A stretch of 64,000 nucleotides of DNA from Xestospongia bergquistia (Eukaryota > Porifera > Demospongiae > Haplosclerida > Petrosiidae). Under the pieces are notes generated by a model, which saw nothing but the letters and a program-made list of their open reading frames with translations, made no database searches and was not told the origin of the DNA. Of the stretch, positions 56,683 to 64,000 are shown piece after piece. Position 1 is the stretch's first letter; each line of letters starts with the position of its first letter. Where the stretch lies: assembly GCA_963965975.1 (NCBI GenBank), contig OZ014420.1, positions 6,288,001 to 6,352,000 of the forward strand, read 5' to 3'. Both the position numbers and the translations under genes were made by a program.

Positions 56683-59600
56683 ATGACTGAATCAACGGAC
56701 TTTGGATTACAAAAAGAACCTCCCATTCTTCCTAGCAGTCTTGTTGAACAGCTTGTCGGCGAGAATGAGTTGAACAATGTTACTGCAGGAGATGAGGCAG
56801 AACAAAACATTATAGTGACACCACCTGTACCTCCAGAACTTTTAAAGACCTACTATTGTGGTTTTGGTCCATTCTATCCAAAATGGCTGCAGTTTTTTGC
56901 TAAGAAGAAGGTCTTCACCATCTTGTTGTGTGCATTTGCCTTTCTTCAAGGATCCATTGTGTCCGGTAAGTTTTCCTTAATTTGAGATACACTACATCTG
57001 TACCAAATATGAATTTAGTCCTTTTATTTACACATGGATACCTCTGCTCACATGCATGTGGAAGAACCAATAAGAGAGTTTCTAGGAGCATTACATATAT
57101 ATATATAATATATATATATACACATTCAAATAATTTTGCTCGAATAATTTATCAAAACTAACACGAATGTTGTTCGTATGTAATGGTTAACTGTTAAAAT
57201 ACAATGTACATTTGGCAGCTGTTGGCAATAGATATGTGCTCTTGTATCTATGGATGTTGCCAGGTATGAAGAATGTGGTGATAATTTTTGCCTCATGTTC
57301 ATTATAGTTATTTGTACTAGAATTGATTATTATCTAAATATGGTCTGACTCACTAGTTATGAAAGGCAAGGTACAATCAATAATGCTTTAGACATATCAT
57401 ACCAATTAACCAATATGGAATTATCTAATTAAGACATATAGTTCAAGTAATGTACCATACAATGTGTTTTAGTTGTGGATGTAAAATGTTGTCGCTAAAA
57501 TTTACATGAAATTTAATTTTTGCTTTTGCTTCCTGTCCTCCATGTTTTAATTTATGTGAAATTAATGCTTTGTAGGATTTAAATTTTGTGCATTTTAGGC
57601 ATGAAAACTAAATTATAACAAAAACTGACTATATTGTACCCAATAATGTTCAGTATTTTGTACTAAATATGAAAGTTACTAATATTTAATTATATTACTG
57701 CTATATTGTCATCAATTATATTACAGGTGCACTTAATGTAGTTTATATAGTACATTACTGATTGCCTTTATCATCAATACATATTTTACATTCATTTAAT
57801 CATTAGATCATTTACTGTACTACTATAAAATAAACTGTTTATAATTGGTCTGTTACTAGTCTCTAGACATGTTCGTAGCAGCTGCTTTACTTTAATTTCA
57901 ATAGCTACTCCATTCGAAGTAACTTGAGTATAATATATTAAGTCTATTATTGACCACAGATGTGTTTACTCTGGCTTCTGTTGGCTGTGAAGATTGATTT
58001 GTTCTTATACAACTGTAAGGTCATAAATATATCCTTGGTATGTCCTATGACTTCACCTGTTGTGACACATGACCAATACGTATATAACTGTCATTACTGA
58101 ATGACTTCTTACAAAGATTGGGCCAAAAGTATATCATTAATAGCATAATGAGAATAGAGTATGGCAAAATTTCATAAAAGTAATTCAAAATAAACTTTCA
58201 AATTTGAAACCAAAACCTGATTTTCAAATTTAAATGTTTATGTGTTGTTTCAGTTGAGAAAGGAATAAGAAATGCTATGAAATGATAAGATAAAGAAAGG
58301 AAATTTAAGCATACACTAACTAGCTAACTAGCCAAGACTTATAAAGTAAAGTAATAGATCACTTACCTGACCAATAAATGGTTCCTACATTTATAAGACT
58401 TCTAATATTTACTAATAGAAATGTGTGATGTGAAGAAAAGATACTGTTACATGTACAAACACAATTATATTATTACAATTATATGTATTCTCTATTAATT
58501 TGCTTTAATTAATTGTATATATATTATGATAGTAACCCTTGTAAGATAGACAAACACTTAGACCTAATACCTAAAGATGATTTTATTCAATTGATCAAAT
58601 CATTACTTCATTATTGGTAACTCTATTATTATAAAATGATAGTAATGATATTATAATATTATAGTGACATACCTAGAGGTGATTATCAAGTGATACAATT
58701 GGTGCATTGGTCATACATTAACTATTCTCATTTGGAATTATTGTTGTTTCTTTTGGGATTTGGGAATATTCAAATTTACAAACAACAGTATTCAAATGAT
58801 TTCACATTCTAAATTATGACTTATTATGATAATGAAGTCCATTTTATATATCTGGATTACTTCTGATCTCTAATGTACTATACCTCCATATTACCTGTCA
58901 ATAGCCACATTGCTTGAAGTTGCCATGGTTACTTTATACAGTGAAGTCTTACAACATGTAAATTGTTTAAGTATATTTTAATATCCACAATGCTAAGTAG
59001 TATGACAAATTGTTTAAGTATCTTTTAATATCCACAATGCTAAGTAGTATGACAAATTGTTTAAGTATCTTTTAATATCCACAACGCTAAGTAGTATGAC
59101 AAATTGTTTGAGTATCTAATTGTTTAAGTACGGGAGTGACACATATGACTAGTGTAGGTGTGTGATATTTGCTCTGTGATCTAGTTTGTCAGCTTGTAAC
59201 TAAACATTTCTATAGTATTAATTTGACTTATACACTAACAAGCAAAGGACAGGAAAGACTTGTAGTACTTAGAAGATCAAGTTATTATCTCATTTTCTTA
59301 CTTCACATTTTTGTATTTATATTAATATTATGAAGTTACCATGACATCAATATTTACTATGTAATATCATTGTTGATAACTGGTACATTGAGTTTGCCAG
59401 GTTATGTCATGTCTAGTGGCTCTTGTATGAGTATATGTAGACTATTGCTATTTGATAATGATACAATCTTTCTATTAAAGGAGACTATTAACTATTATTT
59501 AATGTGACTTTAATTTTGTCCTTTGACCTTTGTACTAATGACCTTGATTTAGTGATGAGTTAATATTCTATTATGTACTAACATGTTATCTGATAATCGT

Positions 59601-62496
59601 TATTAATAACAAAATATATATTTAATATTGGAAATGATCTATACATATTATCTAGACCACTAAATAATATATAATATTGGAAATGATCTATACATGTTAT
59701 CTAGACCACTAAATAATATATAATATGCATAGAGACATATAGATATATAGAAGGAAGACCATAGTATAAATGGTATATGAAAAATATGAATGGACTCATA
59801 GGTATAGTACATATATTATAATTGGCTGAGAAGACTGAGCATTAGTTTTCTTAGAAATATTATTGTTTTCTGTCTTAGTAGTAAGTTAATATGCAATATA
59901 TAGGATATACTTATTGAGCACTCTTTCTTCCTTTAGGTTTTACCTCTGTCATACTTTCCACAATTGAGAAGCGCTATAATTTTACAAGTGCAGCTGCTGG
60001 TTTCATAGCTGTATCTTATGATACCACTGTGACATTAAGCATCATTTTTATAAGCTATTTTGGAAACAAAAGTCACAAACCCAGGTATCTGGGAATCAGT
60101 CTAATAATCATGGGAATTGGAGCATTCGTTTTTGCTTCACCACAATTTATTTTTGGTCGTTATGATGTTGGTTCTTCAAATAACTTTCTGTTTGAGACTT
60201 GTCTTGACAGCAGGAACTTCACATCAGATTGCTCTCCATCTGACGATGCTGCCTATGCTATTTATGTGATGGGCAACATGTTGATAGCTATTGGAGCTGT
60301 ACCTCTTTATACCGTAGGTCTAGCTTACCTCGATGAAATAGTGCACCCTAAATATATATCGATACATCTTGGTGTATATTATACTATGGCAGTCCTTGGT
60401 CCCGCTTTTGGATATATTGTCGGTAGTAGTCTTCTCTCTGTCTATGTGGATCCATGGGTTGATACTACTTTAACTACATCAGATCCAGCTTGGGTAGGTG
60501 CCTGGTGGATATCGTTTATAATGACTGGTGTCCTGTGTTTGTTTCTTGCTATCCCATTTCTAATGTTTCCAAGATATTTACCTGATAGTTATCTCATACG
60601 ACAAGAGAGAGCTAAAGAGATGGCTAAGATATATTCTAGTAAATATGCCAATGAAGACAGTCTTACTATCACCATTAAAATGTTTCCTATACACATTAAG
60701 AGACTGATTTGCAATTCATCTTTTATGTTTGGCTCATTTGGTTTAGCTTCAATGTTCCTCCTTGTTTCTGGATTGGTTTCATTTGGACCAAAATATTTTG
60801 AAAATCAATTCCAACTATCAGCCACTTTTGCTGGACTTCTCTCAGGAGGAATAGGTATCACGAGTGCAGGTACATAACTAACTAGTATTACTATACAATA
60901 GTCTATTGATATAAATACTATTAGTCATCATAAATGCAGCTGGTTGGTAGATAGGATGCTCCCCTGCTTTCATTTGTTACTTCCTTTTAATTATATACAG
61001 CTTTTGTAAAATGAGTTTTACCATAAACAATGACAGCTGGTTTAGGTCAAGTGCTCTGTTTAAAGAGAACATTTTAAAAATCAAATATTACAACCTGAAA
61101 TATTTTCTTTTTAGCAATTGGAGCGATGACTGGAGCACTGATCCTTTATTTTACTAAAATCAAAGGAAGAAAAGTTATATTACTTATTTTCGTAATTGTG
61201 GCCGTTCTTGTACCACTAACTCCAGCATTTCTCATTCACTGTCCATCAGTAAAAGTTGCTGGCATAACTACATCATATTCAGATGGGTTAGTTAATGTGT
61301 ATGTTAATGTGATTGTATTGTTTTCCTGTTTCTTTAGTTCTAGTGATGGTATTGATGAGGCCTCTTGTGCTAATAAATGTGGTTGTTCATCGTATGTATT
61401 TGAACCAGTCTGTGGAGCTGATGATCTGACTTACTTCTCTCCTTGTCGAGCTGGTTGTTTAAGAGCACTGGAAAGTGATGGAGTAAGTAGTGAACTGAAT
61501 AGCTAATGATGAGTGTGTGTGTGCGTGTGTGTGTGAGAGAGAGTGCTAGACGATAACAAGCATCTTTTATTTATTTTCTATTCCTTTAGACTTATTCTTT
61601 CAATAACTGTACTTGTGTAGCTGAAGGTCTACTCAATGGTACTAACACCACTATAGCACAGCTTCCATTTAGTGATATTCTACATAAGTACAGCACTGCT
61701 ACTGATGGAAAATGCAGTCATAGTTGTAAAGCTCTGATACCTTTCATTATAGTAATGTTGTTATCTTTATATTTTGTCTTTATAACACAAATACCTTACA
61801 ACTACTTTACATTGAGGTAATGGCTTGACGGATGGATTGATAAACAGATAAATGAATGGATGGAGATATGAATGGATAAATGAGTGACTGATGGATGGGT
61901 GGACAGAATAGTATGTAGGGAACTAACTATGATAATTATTGTTCTTTTTAAACAGAGTTGTTGCTGATGATCAACGTTCTCTTGCATTGGGCTTCCAGTC
62001 GGCTATTTGGCGTATTTTTGGTCCCATACCTGGACCTATTATATTTGGTGCACTGTTTGATGCATCCTGTGTAAAGTGGCAAGGAGAGTGTGGTCGCCGT
62101 GGTAACTGCTGGGTATATGACAACTGGAACTTGAGCATCTATGCAGCATCCTTTGGTATACCATGTATGGCTGTTGCAGCTGTTCTTCTTTTCTTTGCAT
62201 GGTTGACTTATCCCAAACAACAGCAACATGTTTACACTAAAGAGAAAATGGAAGACGAGACACAAAGAAATGAACCAATTGAAGACAATATCAAGCTCAA
62301 TGGTAACTCTCCACATAAACGATCTTCATGGTCTCATGGGAGTCGGCCCTCTACACTGGCAAAATTGTTGACTGAAGATGGAACTGTTAAATTATTAAAT
62401 GATACTTCAGCTGTTAACACACCGTTAGATGAATATGGCAGTTCTACTGAAAACTCACCAGATAGTAATATCCCAATCCTACCATCTTCAATCTAA
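56683..62496 (+). CDS. SLCO: SLCO/OATP transporter 11
   Basis: Six exons (56683-56965, 59937-60869, 61115-61286, 61338-61482, 61590-61816, 61956-62496) encode 766 aa, the longest of the cluster. The N-terminal motif is YYCGFGPFYPKWLQFF: two Cys of CGCGPCHP are Phe, so it resembles vertebrate OATP4 (CGWGPFAP) and may be nearer the ancestral form. Signature: DPAWVGAWWISF. Kazal loop: CANKCGCSSYVFEPVCG. A C-terminal tail of about 100 residues is Ser/Thr/Asn-rich with a PSSI end, a possible PDZ-type ligand. Intron 1 is 3 kb, with tandem repeats but no recognised transposon. Confidence 0.92.
58960..59130. repeat. 47-bp tandem repeat, about 3.5 copies
   Basis: The unit begins AAATTGTTTAAGTATCTTTT and ends AGTAGTATGAC. 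Three nearly identical copies are followed by a degenerate partial copy. There are no spacers, so it is not a CRISPR-like array. Confidence 0.9.
59625..59728. repeat. about 50-bp direct repeat, two copies
   Basis: GGAAATGATCTATACATRTTATCTAGACCACTAAATAATATATAATA-type sequence occurs twice back to back, with one base difference. It lies 200 bp upstream of exon 2 of transporter 11. Confidence 0.85.
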
Positions 62497-62796
62497 TATA
62501 CATCATGTATCATTAATTTTGTCACACTGTCATACATCATTTGCTATTTATATAATATATTTTCAGTTATGTTAATATAAATTATTATCACACACTAATT
62601 ATATTAAGTTTATTTTTACTTCAATATGGGAAAAAATCATGTTGAACTTAGCACCAGTGTTTACTTCCTAATAACATGTATGAAAGATTAACAAAGTAGT
62701 AATTAATGTTCTGTTACTCTGAATACAATTAAGTCAATTATACAGGCCAGATGTAGTCCAACCTATTATAGGTAGAGGTTTCATTGGTAGGAGCAT

Positions 62797-62985
62797 CTAG
62801 TTTATTGTGATGTCATACATAAATGAAACTGTTTTAATAGGTTTGTTTTTGGTTACTCCTTTCAAAACACTCTCAACTAGATGAGCAAGATCAATCTCAA
62901 GAGATGGCCTTGGCTCCAAGTAAAATGAGACATTTACAATAGTTATTGTAGATCCTGTAGTGTAGTATTGACACTTAAATGTTCC
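62797..62985 (-). other. possible terminal exon, minus strand
   Basis: After an AG (ctaaag) the minus strand is open for about 62 codons with protein-like composition (VNVSFYLEPRPSLEIDLAH, SVLKGVTKNKPIKTVSF) up to a stop. I do not recognise it, and no upstream exons could be joined. It may be a relic exon or chance. Confidence 0.25.
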
Positions 62986-63595
62986 TTTAGTTGACACACA
63001 ATTTTTTCATCCATCTTTATTTATGCTTCTTTATCTAGTTATATTAGCATCAATGTAGAATATCTTTAAGTGTTATAGTTCTATTACAACAATCATTAAT
63101 AAAAGAGTGAAGTCAGATAGATGCAGTTTTAAATCAAAAAAAGTGGCCATTAGAATATAGTGCTATTTGGTATCTGATGACAATACCATAACCCAATACT
63201 AACTCTTCATTGACATATAAATCAATCATTACTAGAAGAACTAGAAGAAATAGTATTTTGCTACACTAATACACAATAGTAAGTCACTTAGATCTAAATC
63301 CACTCACTTTTGAAGTAAGTCAAATGTATTCATTTATTGTCAAATGAGTAAATGTAGAATTGTGAACATCATTACCACATGTAATTACTTGTTTAACAAT
63401 AAATATAATTTTTAATTCAATAAGGAAACTCCAAATTAATCAACATGTGCTTTGGGTGGATACTTCCTCTTTCAGTCATCAAACGTGCACTGTAATTGAC
63501 TCTTCAGTCCAAACAAATTATATTGTCTTCCTCATTCTCATCAATGCAGTATTATGTCATACATTGTAATAATAAATACTACTAATATTTTGCAG
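62986..63595. other. intergenic, nothing recognised
   Basis: AT-rich sequence without a convincing open frame on either strand. Confidence 0.5.
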
Positions 63596-63696
63596 CATAT
63601 CAGCATTTGAGAGCAAAGGAATTTGAGTGGGTGTGCAACTTCCTTGACTATCAATATGCTGTATATAAGATCACTGAGAAGCTGAAGGAACTTTAA
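63596..63696 (+). other. possible orphan exon, plus strand
   Basis: After a good acceptor (atattttgcag) an open segment of about 33 codons reads YQHLRAKEFEWVCNFLDYQY, then AVYKITEKLKEL and TAA. The composition is protein-like and helical, but no upstream exon is visible and I do not recognise it. It lies 59 bp before the SRCR gene start. Confidence 0.3.
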
Positions 63697-63754
63697 TAGT
63701 AAGCAGCTGGTAGATTGATAGTTCTAATAGAAATATTCCTCTTTACAGAAAACA

Positions 63755-64000
63755 ATGTCAAGTCTTATTTGCCAATTGACTATCATTTCATTATTCCTCT
63801 ATCAAGGTGAGTGTATTCAATTATAATAAATGTCGTCATCTCTCCTCGATCTTACTTTCTGCAGCAACATCCATTAGTTGTGTTGATGATCAAGTTAGAC
63901 TAACTGGTTTGTCATCACCTGTAATTGGACGCTTAGAAGTTTGCAGAAATGGTTCTTGGGCTCATGTGTGCAACAGTAACAAAGAGTGGACACTGAGAAA
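63755..64000 (+). CDS. SRCR-domain secreted/membrane protein, 5' end (partial)
   Basis: Exon 1 (63755-63806) encodes a signal peptide (MSSLICQLTIISLFLYQ). After a 58-bp intron, exon 2 starts at 63865 and begins a scavenger receptor cysteine-rich domain: SISCVDDQVRLTGLSSPVIG, RLEVCRNGSWAHVCNSN, W. The V-R-L-x-G, G-R-L-E-V and W-x-x-V-C pattern is diagnostic. The gene runs off the window. SRCR proteins are numerous in sponges and act in recognition and adhesion. Confidence 0.85.

Larger units (their letters stand above)
56966..59936. other. large intron 1 of transporter 11
   Basis: About 3 kb of AT-rich sequence with no coding segment on either strand. It includes a TA-repeat at 57095-57122 and the two tandem repeats listed separately. 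It is the longest intron of the cluster apart from the transposon-interrupted one and may host regulatory elements; nothing specific is visible. Confidence 0.6.

Noticed and set aside
58960..59130. CRISPR-like regularly spaced repeats
   Set aside because: The 47-bp units are contiguous, with no unique spacers, and lie in an animal intron: a minisatellite.

Overview
The window looks like nuclear DNA of an early-branching animal, most likely a demosponge such as Amphimedon. This is inferred from AT-rich sequence, very compact multi-exon genes with 45-150 bp introns, animal gene families (elongin A, SLCO/OATP, SRCR, selenoprotein U) and short intergenic gaps. No tRNA, rRNA or CRISPR array was seen.

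Layout. 1-3340: mostly non-coding with diverged repeats, plus one possible 45-residue two-exon gene. 3394-10258: four single-copy genes: ribosomal protein eS8 (RPS8, +), a small signal-peptide/transmembrane protein (-), a selenoprotein U/PRXL2-family gene (+) with an in-frame UGA in a UxxC motif and a recognisable SECIS hairpin in its 3' UTR, and elongin A (-). 10628-48182: a tandem array of same-strand SLCO (organic anion transporter, OATP4-like) genes. 48442-53749: three ABHD1/3-type alpha/beta hydrolases (-,-,+). 53839-62496: two more divergent SLCO genes. 63755-64000: the 5' end of an SRCR-domain gene.

The SLCO cluster holds ten intact-looking genes, one copy with an 8-nt frameshifting deletion, one decayed pseudogene and two lone exon-6 fragments. 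All intact genes share six exons with identical intron phases (1,1,2,0,2), a cytosolic N-terminal CGCGPCHP-type motif, the OATP signature around WVGAWW, and a Cys-rich Kazal-like extracellular loop. From 21.85 to 48.2 kb the array consists of three units of a two-gene block (type A MAKSDT... plus type B MMG[E/K]SE...). Units 1 and 2 end in the same chimeric scar, a truncated hydrolase fused to a truncated SLCO exon 6. Unit 3 ends in the intact hydrolase gene. This records unequal crossing-over between a hydrolase gene and an SLCO exon. Mosaic paralogues show later gene conversion.

A 5,633-bp DNA transposon (29888-35520) sits in intron 1 of one type-A SLCO gene. It has CACTGTTAAAA terminal inverted repeats and a TA target duplication that can be proved against the empty site in the paralogue. 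It carries two divergent genes, a zinc-finger plus DDE-type transposase (now broken) and a SAM-domain protein, around a 12-bp TGCGCATGCGCA palindrome.
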